Shown: positions 1-11,527 of the stretch, piece after piece
How the letters are laid out: every line of letters starts with the position of its first letter
How positions within the stretch are numbered: the first letter of the stretch is position 1
Assembly: GCA_963970005.1 (NCBI GenBank)
Contig: CAXAMN010027506.1
Location: forward strand, 124,001-188,000
DNA from: Durusdinium trenchii
Taxonomy: Eukaryota > Sar > Dinophyceae > Suessiales > Symbiodiniaceae
Length of the DNA stretch: 64,000 nt
Direction: 5' to 3'
Made by a program: the position numbers and the translations under genes
The notes under the pieces: generated by a model
The model's database searches: none
What the model was told of the DNA's origin: nothing
What the model saw: the letters and a program-made list of their open reading frames with translations, nothing else

Positions 1-1090
1 CCACCCGAAGGTCTTGGATGGTCGGACGTGCCTCCGGAAGAAAGTCAAAGGGGTTGTAGGGTCCAAGGGATTTGTAGAGCCGTCGAATTAGAATGACTGA
101 TGGGGCATCATTCAAAGTGTTGGATGATTGAAAATCTGGCAAGATCAGTATTGACTATTTGGAAACTGAAGGGAAACAAGCAAAACAGACCGAATAGTCT
201 CGAGTGGCTTGAACGTAAGTCCCAGAATTGCTGCTAATGCCACTGGCCATATACATGTGTACAGTAGAATATGTATATATATACAGTATATAATACATTG
301 GGTCTGTCCTATTACCAGTAACAGTGGATGATGAAGGTTAGTATAGGCCTTTCTCTAAAATAGTGTTTACTGTTGTGTTACAGGAAATAGGACAGACCCA
401 ATATACAGATATCAGATACAGCACAGCGGTCGCCAACCTCTCCAAGGCATGGCACGCTTTGCCACCTAACAGCCAATGCTCAGGCCTATGTTGTTGGTGG
501 CAGTCCAGTTTGGATCTGTCTTTTCCAAATAAAGTAGGTACTATTGGGATCTAGGAATCTAGTAGGTACTACTAGGTACTGTAGTAGTGGCCAAAGCCGA
601 GTCAAAGGCTCAGCTTCCATCTTTGCGCTGAGAAAAATGGTCTCTCTTATGATTCTCCTTTACACAAAACTGCGGTGCACCAGCCTTTAACCATCTTTAA
701 CCCATTGGCCAATAGAAAATGATATTACTGTCAATTTGATCATCAAGATTGCTGTCAACAATAACGCTCCTCTCTCTCTCTCCTTTTCCTTCTCTTTTGG
801 TTCAGCAACTCAGGACTCAACTTTTGGATGGTGCTTGCAAGACAGTGCGGTTGCGCCTGGAGCCACAGGTCTGTGAAAACCATGCTCGGACTGGGATGAG
901 GCTAGAACATGCTAGAACAATGATTCGGTCGTCAACTACCTTGTGGTGGTCACCTCGTGCTCCTCTACCTTCAACATCCTTCAACCACCCCAGGTGAGGC
1001 CACCCCCAATGTTCTGTCCTCCCTCGAACCCCTCCCCCAACCCCACCCCGTCATCACGCAGCCGTTCAAACAGGAGCCCCGGGCAGCTTT
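1..1090. other. No gene recognised
   Basis: No open frame with exon-like splice signals could be supported here on either strand. The stretch holds a TA-rich segment (about 260-295), the inverted-repeat element at 291-410, a run of short direct repeats built on GTAGTAC/TAGTAGGTAC near 535-590, and a CT-rich stretch at 768-790. It may be intron or 3' flank of the TSP1-repeat gene that runs toward it on the minus strand. Confidence 0.4.
291..410. mobile_element. Short inverted-repeat element with intron-like interior
   Basis: The ends are an imperfect inverted repeat: ATTGGGTCTGTCCTATT at about 297 and its complement AATAGGACAGACCCAAT at about 385. The repeat continues inward over the GTAAC/GTTAC segments. 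The interior carries GGTTAGTATAGG, then a T-rich tract and GTGTTACAG, the layout of a small intron ending just before the right arm. Inferred to be a small non-autonomous element (MITE or introner). Only one copy was found in the window. Confidence 0.45.
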
Positions 1091-1093
1091 TGC

Positions 1094-4000
1094 CCGCCGT
1101 CGCACGTGCGACTGCACTCGGACCATTCGGTCCAGGTCCCCCAGACCTCGGCCGAGCCGAGCGTCGTTCGGCGCAACGACCAACCAGACCAGACAGGAAC
1201 GACGTCGACCGCCCCGGGAAGGCACCCAGGGATCGCACACAATCCTCCGCTTCGCAGGGTGGATTGTGTGGGCAAGCTTCGACCTGGCAAGACACCAGAC
1301 AGGTCGCAACACATCTCTTTTGGGCGATGTCAAGTATCCCTGATAGGTCGACTAGCAATGGTTTTTCAAGGTTCACAAGTATCCACAAGTAATGTTTTAC
1401 TAGGAGCAGTGAGCAACATCAAATCATGAAATTATTCTCAAAGTACGTCCTTCACCAAATTATATACTTGTGCAAATCAATTGAATTCCTGCGCATTTGG
1501 TTGTTCAATTGAAAAAGGGCGTTAAACAAGTCGAACATGTTGTATCGTAACGCACATTTAATTGTTCAATGTTAATTAACAAAAATATACCTAAAGGGTT
1601 TGACCAACAGAAGGCCAAAATACTCTATCGCTGCGAAAAAGAAAAGAGGCATGAAGCCTCTTGAGATCTGGTTCAAAATGTCTGAGACCTCATAAGACCT
1701 TGGAAGGAGACCACCACGCGATCCATCTCACAAGGTCTCACCATTCTCTGCCTGCTTCATGTCGGCGCTACACCCTTTTCCTGGCGAGGATGATGGAGGA
1801 AGCTCCCTTCATTATTTATGTCCTTTGGTATGGCTTTTATTAGAGTGGCCATGTTGGACTCATGACTCCTTCATATGACCTACCATGACCTGACTCTGCA
1901 GACCGGCGCCTCCCGCCAGGGGCAGCACCGCCACTTCCCTGGTGCGGGTGCGCATGCCCTGGCAGGCGAACGTTGCGAACCATGGGACACACACGGAAAA
2001 TGGACGACTCTCCGCTGGCGTCAGCGGGAGAGAACTGGTCGGATTCCCATGTCTTCCTCCCGCAGAACGAAAGAAAAGGTCCGGAATGCACTGATTGTCC
2101 AATCCATGTTCGGAGTCAATCCATTTACAGCAACATACAGCAACCATTTCTCGGGTTCATCTGCTCTCCTCCTGTTGCTGCAAAAGTGCCAATGTTGCTT
2201 CCCCTTTCATTCCCCGGACCAGCGCAGGACATGCTGCCAGAGTCTTGGTCAGAACAAGACAACAGTGCACAATTCTTACCAATTCGATTGTAGTCTGCCA
2301 TTGTTCCGTCAGCATCATACAAGCAAAGTGGTTTGCTTCCTTTTCTCCTTAGACTTCACATCTCGGTGGAGTGAAGTCTGAAGTGATGCCGAACAATGTG
2401 AATTGGTCAATCGAAACCCACCGAAATGGCCGAAGCCATCGGCATTCGGGGACTCGGGATACGTTACGTCACGCACCCCCCGCCCGCGGTCGTCGCCTGC
2501 CCGCAGCTGGTGGAGCAGTCGCTCCACGAAACCCACACGGACAAGTGGCAGTCCCTGCCGAGCACAACGGCCGTCCCTCGTGCCGTGCTCGTGGGAAAGA
2601 CCTTTTCAAAACAGAGCAAAATCACAAAGGCACAAGCACCATCGCTACGACCCCCTTGCAGGTGCTGTCCCCAAGCTAGTTGATGTAAAACTCACAAATC
2701 GCCACTATAGGATTAAGGTACCTGACTGTGAGCAAGATCTTCAGCCACTACAGCCGCTGTCACAGCTGAGTAACATGGGAAAAGGTCACATTGCAGGTGC
2801 CTCGCTGCAGCATCCAACTCGCAGCTCATCTCATTGCAAGGCATGAGCTCCTTTTGAGAGTCCTGCTGGTGTCGAAAGTGCACCAAATGACCCAAAGCCT
2901 GAGTTCGGCAACTCAAAGCTCCGTGCCGAACAGCTCATTACCAGCTGCCCGGCCCTACTGTAGGTGATGCATTTTGCCAGCAAATCGGCACAAGTATGGT
3001 GCCAGGGAGCAACTTGTAGCTCCCAATTGACCAGAGTTTCTCCACGACCCCTGTCCTGGCAAGGCTTGCCCCCCCGTGCTGCTTCCACCTGTCCAGTCGG
3101 AGCTTATGCTGTTGCTTCGTCCCAGCGCCAGCGACCAGGGTTCAGGCCCACTCCACCGACCCACACCACCCAGGGCCCCTCACCCGGACCCACCCACTTC
3201 CCTCCCCCCCCAAATCATCGTCCCTCTTCATCAAACCCAAACGCCAAAACCGCAGGGAAGCAGGATCCAAGTCCCACCGAGTCCCACCCAGTCCACCCTT
3301 CCTGTGTTTTGGTCCACTTCTCCGAACGGTGTTCCACACCTCCCTCCCTCCCTCCGTCCAGAACCTCTCCGCCTCCACGGCGCGCACCCGGAAGCTCTGG
3401 CCACCCTGGCAGCTCTTGTCACACAAGGACCAGGCGCCCCAGTCCGACAGCCTCGAACGGACGGCGTTTCGGGGTGTCCGGCGTCGTTGGGCGGTCCAGG
3501 GGACCGGTGAACGAAGAGAGCCGTGAAGACGTTTGAAGGTTAGTTGGCTATGGCTGACACTATTCAAAACTCTCAATATCAAACATGTTCCTAAAGTTCA
3601 GAAGCATAATGAACGGAATTTCAGTGATGGCTTGTTTTCAAAACCTCAAGATCTTGGATGCTGCTGTGCATATTGTGTTTCCAAATATCAGCATGCAATA
3701 GTATGTTGCTGTGGCTCATATATTCCACAGGGTCACAAAGTTGCTGACCTGCAGTCCACTGGTGGTAGAGCGTGAGATGCCTCAGGAACATGGTTCTCAG
3801 CACCCAACTGCTGTTTCACACGTATATAGTAATTCTTCATAGACTTCCTAACAGCTTCATCTCTACCTCTCTAACCCCTTCTGAAACCTTGAATTCTGCA
3901 ACCGTTCATGGTCCTGTTGTGTCTCAAGCTCAGCCCCCCACCTCGTCATAACCCTTGGTCTCTTCAAGGCTTTGGGAACAGGCTTGGCCTCCATTCTTGC

Positions 4001-7000
4001 CTGCGTGGTCAGCACGGTCACCATCTTGATCCCTTTTTGGGTGCGAACGGCGCCTCTGTCGAGGAAGAGCAACCTAAAATCTGCCACCGTGAAAAGCGGC
4101 CTTGTAGGAACATATAACAAAGACACGTCAGACACGGCCTTGTGGTTGTGGACCCATTCAATTATGGAAGACTGAGGTGAAAAATACAGAAAGACTATGC
4201 TGGCAGTAGGGTAGTTGAAGGTACGAGCATAAGTGATAATTTGTTGGTTAAACTCTACGCATCAATTTACTACAAGTATGAGCTGAGCCTTGCCATTCCC
4301 ATCAGGAAGTTCAACAACGACTTTTAAAACGTGTTGGTTCTTGAATAGAAACAAACATAGGACAAAACAACCCCAATCGCGCCAAGTTTGCGACTCAACA
4401 TATATATATATATATAAATGGCAACCATACCAACCGTCCACACCATTGAAGACCCACTGTTGCGACCGTTCTTTATGCTGCGTACAGATTACTATGCTGC
4501 GAAAACATGTCAAAAAGGCCTGGCACTGCAATGGATCGACTGCGGAATTGCTGCCGCTGCATCTTGGCCGTGTTGGGGGCATCTTTCGACCTGAGGACCG
4601 CCGTTGTCGATCGATCCCAACGGACGATCCGGATCGGTGCGGGTCGAGGGTCGACAGGCCACATGGCGCCGTGGACATGGCCCAATCTCATGTGGCACCT
4701 GTCGCATGTGGCCAAAACCAAAAAACAAAAACCATGAAAAAAAAAGAAACCAAAAACCCTTCGGCGAGCACATCTGATTCGTCTGGATGAAGTCTATCTC
4801 TGGCGCTCCAGCCACTCGCCCCATTCGCTCAGCAAGCAGTCCTTGCAGAGCCGGACCCAATCAAAACACGTCAAACCTGGGCATTTTGGCTACTGGGACC
4901 CAGCGGCGAAAAAAGGACAAGGCAGGGGTGGTAAAGGTGTTCCTCACAGCCAGTCGAGCTCGTTCCATCACTATCATCACTCCAGCATCCTCCAGCATAT
5001 TCTTGGCTCTCCTGTGGAGCTTCTTCACCTCCACATGCAATGTCCATGTTGCACGGCCGCGTCTTCTGGAGCACCAAAGGACTGGCGCCGCTTGGACACG
5101 AAGCACCAAGAGCGGACGGGACCGTTACGGGTCGTGTGTTGCAGCTGTCGAGTCGAGGGGTCGAGACCTGGGGCAAGGAACATCATGTGGCACCCTTCTG
5201 CAGAGTGCAACATCATAGAATGAGCATATATATAATGATTGCGTTTGTCCTTTTTGTCACGTGAGAAATAAAAAAACAAGATGGAGCCCACGAACCCGAA
5301 TGCAAACACGTTCGAAAAGCTACATATGTCCAAATGACACTCTTGTGTGTCACTCTTGTAGGAAACTCTTGTGGGACACTCTTATGGGACACTCTTGTAG
5401 GACACTCTTGTGGGACACTCTTGTGGGACACTCTTGTAGGACACTCTTATAGGACACTCTTGTGGGACACTCTTGTGGGACACTCTTGTGGGACACTCNN
5501 NNNNNNNNGGACACTCTTGTGAGTCACTCTTGTAGGACACTCTTGTGAGACACTCTTGTAGGACACTCTTGTGGGAGACTCTTGTGGGACACTCTTGTAG
5601 GACACTCTTGTGGGTCACTCTTGTATTAAACTCTGGCGGGGCACTCTTTTAGGATACTCTTGTGGGTCACTCGTGTATGAAGCTCTTGTGGGTTACGAAC
5701 ATAATTTCGCCACACGGTCTGCCCATACACTAGAAGCAAACATATTACATGACACCACCAATCATCCCGCTCACCAGCGACCACGCCGCGTTTAAGCAAA
5801 TCCCAATGGCACTGTGACATCACGCACGTCGTGTCGCCACACGGTCCGCCACCCACTAGAAGCAAACATAGCACACGATGCCGCCGATCATCCCGCTCAC
5901 CAGCGACACGCCGCATTTACACCAGCGTGCTTCGCGCTCCCCAGTGGCACGACGTCACGCAAATGCATTTCCCACCAAGGCCGCGCAAGTCCCAATGGCA
6001 CTGCGACATCACGAACGTAATTTCGCCACACGGTCTGCCCATACCCTAGAAGCGTTTCGTACGAGACGTCAAGTCTCCAAAACGAGTGTTTCGTACGAGA
6101 CTTCCTCCAAAAGTCACACGTCAAGTCTGCAAAACGAGCGTTTCGTACGAGACTTCCTCCAAAAGTCACACGTCAAGTCTGCAAAAAGAGCGTTTCGTTC
6201 GAGACATCCTCCAAAAGTCACACGTCAAGTCTCCAAAACGAGCGTTTCGTACGAGACTTCCTCAAAAACTCACATGTCAAAGTCTGCAAAACGAGCGCTT
6301 CGTACGAGACTTCCTCCAAAAGTCAAGCGGAAACACCCATCGGAGCACACACACCACGCAGCCCTGCCAAGCAGTTTCGCGATTCCAGCCCCTCCAAACA
6401 ACACCCGCTCACACGGCTCACACGCCAATGCCAATGTCACAGCGACAGTCACCTCTACCACAACTCACAACCTCACAATTCCCTGCGCCTGCCAAGAATC
6501 TTTCCACGTCCACACGTCTAACGCGCACAAAGTACTGCACCTGCACCTGCCACGAAAATCTCACTTTCACACCTCAAAACCCGCACAAAGTACTGCGCCT
6601 GCCACGAAAAGTGACCATATCATATCATGTGAGCTTCAACAAAATTTGCACCACACCACACGTTTGGAATGTTCTGAGCACACTCCCATCCAAAAACACC
6701 ACTCTCCAAACGCTAATCCCAACGGAGCTGCGCAGAAAACTGCGGATCTCACAAAACGCTGCGCCTGCACAGTGAACTCAACCTCCACACTTCGACATCT
6801 TACATTTCCCAGACGTTTCCACGCTATTTCACACGAATCTGACACGTCACGTTTTCATCCGAAACCCTCTCCAAAAGCTTCCCCCAATAGCAGCGCCTTA
6901 GCGCTCTACTGCGGACGGTTGCGGACGGTTGCGGACGGTTGCGAACGGTTGCGGACGGTTGCGAACATAGAAACAACGGGTCGCAAACAAGGCTCTACCC

Positions 7001-10000
7001 CCAGAACCCCCAGAGTTAAACGAGAACCCTTCGCTACGCATTCGGGAAAAACGTCACTCGATCGAAGCTCCCAGTAGGAATGCAAACCTGACTCGAAACA
7101 CAAATTCTGCGGAAGCTTCGCGAACCAGCAACGCACATGTCCGACGTGCGCCAACACTGTCTCCAAACATGGCTGCACATTCGCCTTGCACTTTGCTTTC
7201 GTACAGGTCAACCAAAACCCATGTGGATGGATCAAGGTGTCCTGTTTCGGACCCACATTCATGTGGCCGCTCTGAACTCCAGCCTGCCATTTTCACCTTC
7301 ACAGAGTTTCCCTCCGGCAGCCGCCTGTTTCCGAAAGCAAGGTGGGCTCTGCCAGTTTGCCGCTGGTCGCTGTTTAAAGCACCCACCGTTGCGTAAGTGA
7401 AATACGATGAAATACGTGGCCCCTGTAGCATGTTTCTGGGGCTATCAAAGGTCAGGCAGATCCTCATTTTATGCAGACTTTGGAAGGGTCGCAACGTGAG
7501 CATTGAGCAGATTCTGCCAACTTCGACCAAAACGGAGTCGCGGAGATCTTGGGGTCTTGGGACACTGAACCCATCACCCCACCGTTGGCGCCAAGAAACC
7601 GGAGCGGGTCACGAGCCACCCGTCACCCGCCTCTTGCGTAATGGCTCGCACCTGTGTCTGCTGTCCGCCTCCGCACCTGGGCGGAGATGGATCGTTCTGA
7701 CCAATCACGGGGGCACGACCTGGGTCACCTGGGTCTGGGTGTGTATTTTGATAGGGGGACCCCCTGGCCCCATGGGTTTTACCCCCAGCTAAGCGTGAGG
7801 TAGGCACAAAGAAACCACCACCCTACTGTCAGGGCTTCCAACTCGCTTGCATGCTCAGGGTCGATTTCCGTCCGGCATGGCAGAACTTCCACAAGGATTC
7901 AGCAACTCGATCATGATTGACCAGTTGCACCTTCTTCAAAATGTAAAGGTCGGATCGTGGAAGCCAATGGGTTTTAGTCTATTTCCCTTCTTCCAGGAGG
8001 TCTCCCTATTTTAATACACACCCATATGGATCAGACCACGGATCGCTGAAGTCTTCCTTCTTCCACTCGAAGTCAACAGCAAACAGCATCGCCAAATGTC
8101 TTCTTCTGTTCTGTTTGGATGATCCATCAAACAGTTTCAGCTGCCCGTCGGACAGTCGTGAAAGTGTCCCCCTGTGTTTTCGTCACTCTTAGGCCTCCCA
8201 CGGGCGAGTACATCCACTCCATTCCATCCAGTCGCCCAAGATACAAGGCACCTGGAGCGGCGCACCCGACCGTCGGCGCGCCCGGTCGACCGGACCCAGG
8301 GCCGGTCGCGGTCGCGGTCGACACCGCCTTTCGACCCGTTCGGGCCCCCGGCGGGGGGATGGCGAGCGCCACAGGGCTCGGTCTGCTTCAGCGCACCCTC
8401 GGGCGGCTTAATATAGCTATCGCCCGAGTCGGTGCGTGTCAAACGCCGTGGCGGAGCGAGGAACGAGGTCAGATCGCGATCGCATGGATGTTTGGAGGTG
8501 GCTCGGAGCGAGTCAAACAAAACCAAGGGTGAACCGAATGGATGTCCTCCATTCGGGTGCGAAGTTCATCCGGGTGCACGGTTCCAAATCCCCTGGGAGA
8601 TGCGTCTGTTTTGCGAAATGTTTAGCAGGTGTGGACCGCCTTGCTAAACTGCCTGTTAAGCCACCGCTTGTATGTTCAGCACTTGGTGCTACGCTGGGCA
8701 GGCGACTCCAGCGCTCGCTAGCTGAGCTACTAGTGAGTGGGTGTATGGAGTGCTTCATTTCAAACTAGTTCAACAGCCCAGTTTCGAGGCCAGTGGTGAG
8801 AGTGATTCACTTGCTGGAAAGCAGACGTGCTAGGGCAAGAAATTGGTGGACATGCACGGAAGCAAAATGATCTAAAATGCATGAAATTGTAGATGACCCA
8901 GCTCTTTCATTACCCAAACCAGTATGATAAGTCAGACAAAAAGCCGCAGCGGAGGTCCCAGCGTTGCAGGGTGTTCCACCATACTCCGGCTCTTTCTTCA
9001 CCTTCCGTGACCGGCTCCTGGCTCCACGCCGCACTCGATCATAAGGAGTAATGAAACCGTGGTAGTTGAAACCCTCTGGACACCAACAAGTTTGCCACGG
9101 AATGCTTACCTGCTATGGTCTTGCTCAACGGCCCAGTGCAGTGCAGGCATGGTTTCTTTGGTTCACTATCGGACCAAGGATGTTGATCAAAAGAAATTTG
9201 GAAATGAGACTCCATGCTGCAACCATGGGTGGCACAAGCGACATACTTTGGAGCCAAACTGTCCAATTCTACTTTTGGCCGCATGGCAGTGACCGCGAAT
9301 GAGTTGTTCGGCCTCTGCAAAGTCTGTGAATCGCAAGCCTCCCAAGGCCCCCATTCGTCGAACCTGGGTGTGCTGGAGCCCCCGGAGCTTTGCCAGCCAA
9401 ACCACCGAAGTAAACCCAACTGCACTGTGTTCGCTTGATTCACTGCACCCCTCTGAGCCTCCTCCTCTATTCAACTGAGGGGTCCATCTGGGAGGTCCAT
9501 CTGTGTCTATCCATCCGTCTGCACAGCTCATCGGCTTCCCAGCTCACAAGGCGAGGGTGGATGCACCAGGGGATCACAGTACCTTGGCACTCCGGTGAAT
9601 GAACCGGTTCATCAACTGAGTCTACAGAAGTCTAAGGTACCTTGGAACAAGGAATCCGGCTGAACTTCTTGATCACTTCCGGATCAAGTCGACAGAAGCT
9701 ACAGAATGGATCTGGTTTGAGTTCTTCGGATGAAGACTGCCAGTGGCTAGATGGGATAAAGCCTGGTCTGGGGGGTTCTCTTCAAACAGTACTTGTCACA
9801 GACCCAAGTGAAAAGTAGGAATGCAAAGGCTGCAGTAGTTGCAACTTCTTTCGATGCAATGATGCTTCTCAGTCAAAGAAGAAAACAAACAGCAGTAGTG
9901 GTAGTGTGAAAACGCACACGTGAGGCTCGGATTCTTGGATCGCCATAAAGTGACTGCATCTCCATTCCTTTAAAAGAATACATCATCACATTCTGACCCA

Positions 10001-10747
10001 TGGCAGCAGGGAATTGAGGCGCTCACATGGTGTCTTTGGTGGTGCCCAAGCATTGCTGTCCACCGCACTCGCTGGGGCTGAACTGCCTACCAAGTAGACG
10101 GTATCACAAAAATCATGTCACAGCAGTTCGCATACGTTAGCTTCTAATCTATGCTGGAGTGACCTGCCAAGAGCCTCAAGGACAGGCACGTAACTGATCG
10201 TAACTGTACCTCATGATGAACAGCCGCTTCGGTGGGATGCGGCGGGAGGCAGCTTCCAAACGGTGTCTCACCTCCTGAGCAGGGTCTCTCAAGTTGGCCA
10301 CCCGAACTCCAGCGCCGCCTCGTCCGTGTGCAAAGCCCTGAGACACCATCGTTGGCCCAGTCACGCCATTCACCCCACCTCGACGTCACTGAAAATGAGG
10401 AACGAAGACGAATGACGGAATGACGTGTGTATATATATATATTTATATATATTACAATTATATACTGTGTATATATATAATACATTATATATAATACAGG
10501 ATACTTTAAAAAAAAAAAAAAAACGTAATTGAATGGGAAGCCGTGCTGAAAAGTTTATCTTGAGAGGTCGTCTGACATTTTTCCTGTTGAGAGGTCGTCT
10601 ATCCGTGTTGCATTCCTGAATCTGTTGATCTCGATCTCGCGTCCAACGGCGAAAATTCGACAGGTTCTCTCCAAAGATGTCCAGCTTGGCCAAAGGACTG
10701 GCAGTCTTTCGGCCAACAATCCCGTTCACTGCCACTTCCACCAAGGC
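1094..10747 (-). CDS. Protein with thrombospondin type 1 repeats, many exons
   Basis: Minus-strand exons code for TSP1 repeats, which are usually extracellular adhesion modules. Best exons, 5' to 3': 10641-10747 (helical lead-in, acceptor after TTTCCAG), 10210-10378 (WGEWRDW, then CTRTRRR, then GGQLERPC), 9324-9363 (FDEWGPWEAC), 7627-7676 (CGGGQQTQVRAITQEA), 7271-7324 (AAAGGKLCEGENGRL), 3373-3451 (SDWGAWSLCDKSCQGGQ), 3032-3088 (VEAARGGKPCQDRGRG), 2497-2554 (WVSWSDCSTSCGQ), 1895-1958 (GMRTRTREVAVLPLAGG) and 1094-1146 (WTEWSECSRTCDGGQ). Several repeats are cut by an intron between the WxxW/CxxxCG half and the R-x-R/GG-x-C half; the joins 10641/10210, 3373/3032 and 2497/1895 keep phase. Donors include GC. 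No signal peptide or membrane segment was found. Start and stop are not located, and the 4-7 kb repeat block lies inside the span. The repeat family is clear; that all exons belong to one gene is inferred. Confidence 0.8.
4940..5028 (-). CDS. Possible exon, unknown product
   Basis: After an AG at GTGGAG the minus strand reads an amphipathic stretch, VKKLHRRAKNMLEDAGV, followed by MIVMERARLAV. It lies inside the span of the TSP1-repeat gene, so it may be a further exon of that gene or of a nested one. No family was recognised and the 3' edge is a guess. Confidence 0.25.
5328..5700. repeat. 13-bp minisatellite with assembly gap
   Basis: Tandem copies of ACACTCTTGTGGG (variants with AGG, GAG or TAT at the end) fill the stretch. 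The array contains ten N at 5499-5508, so its true length is unknown. Three copies make 39 nt, which is why all frames give 13-residue periodic peptides; these are not taken as genes. Confidence 0.95.
5692..6056. repeat. Imperfect longer repeat units (about 125 bp)
   Basis: A segment reading TTCGCCACACGGTCTGCCCA then CACTAGAAGC, followed by text on ATCATCCCGCTCACCAGCGA, recurs at about 5705, 5835 and 6020 with point changes. It links the 13-bp array to the 52-bp array. Function unknown. Confidence 0.75.
6050..6335. repeat. 52-bp tandem repeat, about 5-6 copies
   Basis: Units begin GTTTCGTACGAGACTTCCTC and end with GTCTGCAAAACGAGC. Because 52 is not a multiple of three, the reading frame rotates from unit to unit. 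No unit carries a stop in the plus frames, which creates a long spurious open frame (5878-7077). Confidence 0.9.
6911..6966. repeat. 10-bp tandem repeat
   Basis: Five to six copies of GCGGACGGTT, two of them with GCGAACGGTT, in a row. Simple repeat next to the larger repeat block. Confidence 0.9.
7737..7789 (+). mobile_element. Introner-like element, copy 1
   Basis: Begins GGGTGTGTATTTTGATAGG, runs through GGGACCCCCTGGCCC and ends in ACCCCCAG, so it has an intron-like 3' end. It shares its start and middle with the copies at 51684-51753 (minus) and 54237-54307. It lies beside a minus-strand TSP1 exon but points the other way. Confidence 0.6.
7964..8026. mobile_element. Introner-like element, partial/rearranged copy
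   Basis: Carries the 3' end of the family (TTTTAGTCTATTTCCCTTCTTCCAG) broken here as GTCTATTTCCC then TTCTTCCAG, directly followed by the inverted 5' end, TCTCCCTATTTTAATACACA. This end-to-inverted-start layout is also seen in the full copy at 62168-62279. Confidence 0.5.
8030..9320. other. No exon supported
   Basis: A GC-rich patch at 8250-8420 gives open frames rich in Arg, Asp and Gly on both strands. One minus-frame piece (EGALKQTEPCG) could be a TSP1 half-repeat but lacks a clear splice frame. The rest shows no coding signal and is treated as intron of the TSP1-repeat gene. Confidence 0.35.
10430..10520. repeat. TA-rich microsatellite and poly-A tract
   Basis: Alternating TA/TATAT text from about 10428 to 10490, followed by a run of about 15 A at 10508-10522. 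It lies in the intron between the two TSP1-gene exons at 10210-10378 and 10641-10747. Confidence 0.85.
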
Positions 10748-11449
10748 CTGGAAAGGTGTCGAGCGGCCAATGGAAAGGTGGCAGACATGCGGCCATGGAA
10801 TCCATCGACGACAACAACAGTCCTCAAAACTGGAGAAAACCAAACCAAAGGTTTACATAAATACAGGGCAACAACAGTTGAATAACACGGAACAACAAAC
10901 CAAGAAGGGGATCCATGACTGGTTTTTAAATGCAAGGCAAGCTGCAGGGCTCCGCATCAGGGCATGTGGAGGTCTCTTCCTTAAACGACGCTACCAGGGT
11001 CTCGACAGCGGCTCGAGCGGGCGGGCGGAGCCGGACAATCGGGGTCGAATGAAGAGAGCACCAAGCACATGGTGTTGGTAGATGTGGAGCGAAGGAGAAG
11101 TGGAGCGAAGGAGGAAAGGTGACAAGGTCATTGGTATACCAAAGGACTAATTTGGTCCGGTGATGCAAGAATTGCTAATGGAATCAAAGAGGATGGATAG
11201 ACACAAGTCACAAGCCATGATGAAGTGACTCCTTACGTCTTGATCTTCTTGCTTTTGATCTTCTTCAACTCTTGTGGTGCTTTCCGCTGCACCACGGGGG
11301 TCTTAGGCCCTTTTGCGTGTCTTCTTAGGCCCTTGCAATGGTGCCTTCGCACAGCTGCTTCTCCGCACAGGTATTCACCTTGTTGAGAGCCGTCATCGGA
11401 CACAATCTCAACAAAGCCAACTTCTGTGAAACAACCTTGATGAGGTAAT

Positions 11450-11527
11450 GTAGACTATTGATTAATAGACCCCCCAAATGAAGCAGTTGTTCAATCCAAA
11501 TGGGGATTGCTTCAATCAAGAGTCCAC
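11450..11527. mobile_element. TGTAGAC-type MITE, copy 1
   Basis: Terminal inverted repeat: GTAGACTATTGATT at 11450 against AATCAAGAGTCCAC at 11514-11527 (complement GTGGACTCTTGATT). The interior reads CCCCCCAAATGAAG and CAATCCAAATGGGGATT, shared almost word for word with the copy at 24651-24725. The right end overlaps the last codons and TGA of the minus-strand gene ending at 11516. Confidence 0.75.

Noticed and set aside
5878-7077. 399-codon plus-strand open frame
   Set aside because: Built on the 52-bp repeat, whose unit is stop-free in the plus frames; low-complexity text, no domain, no splice or start context.
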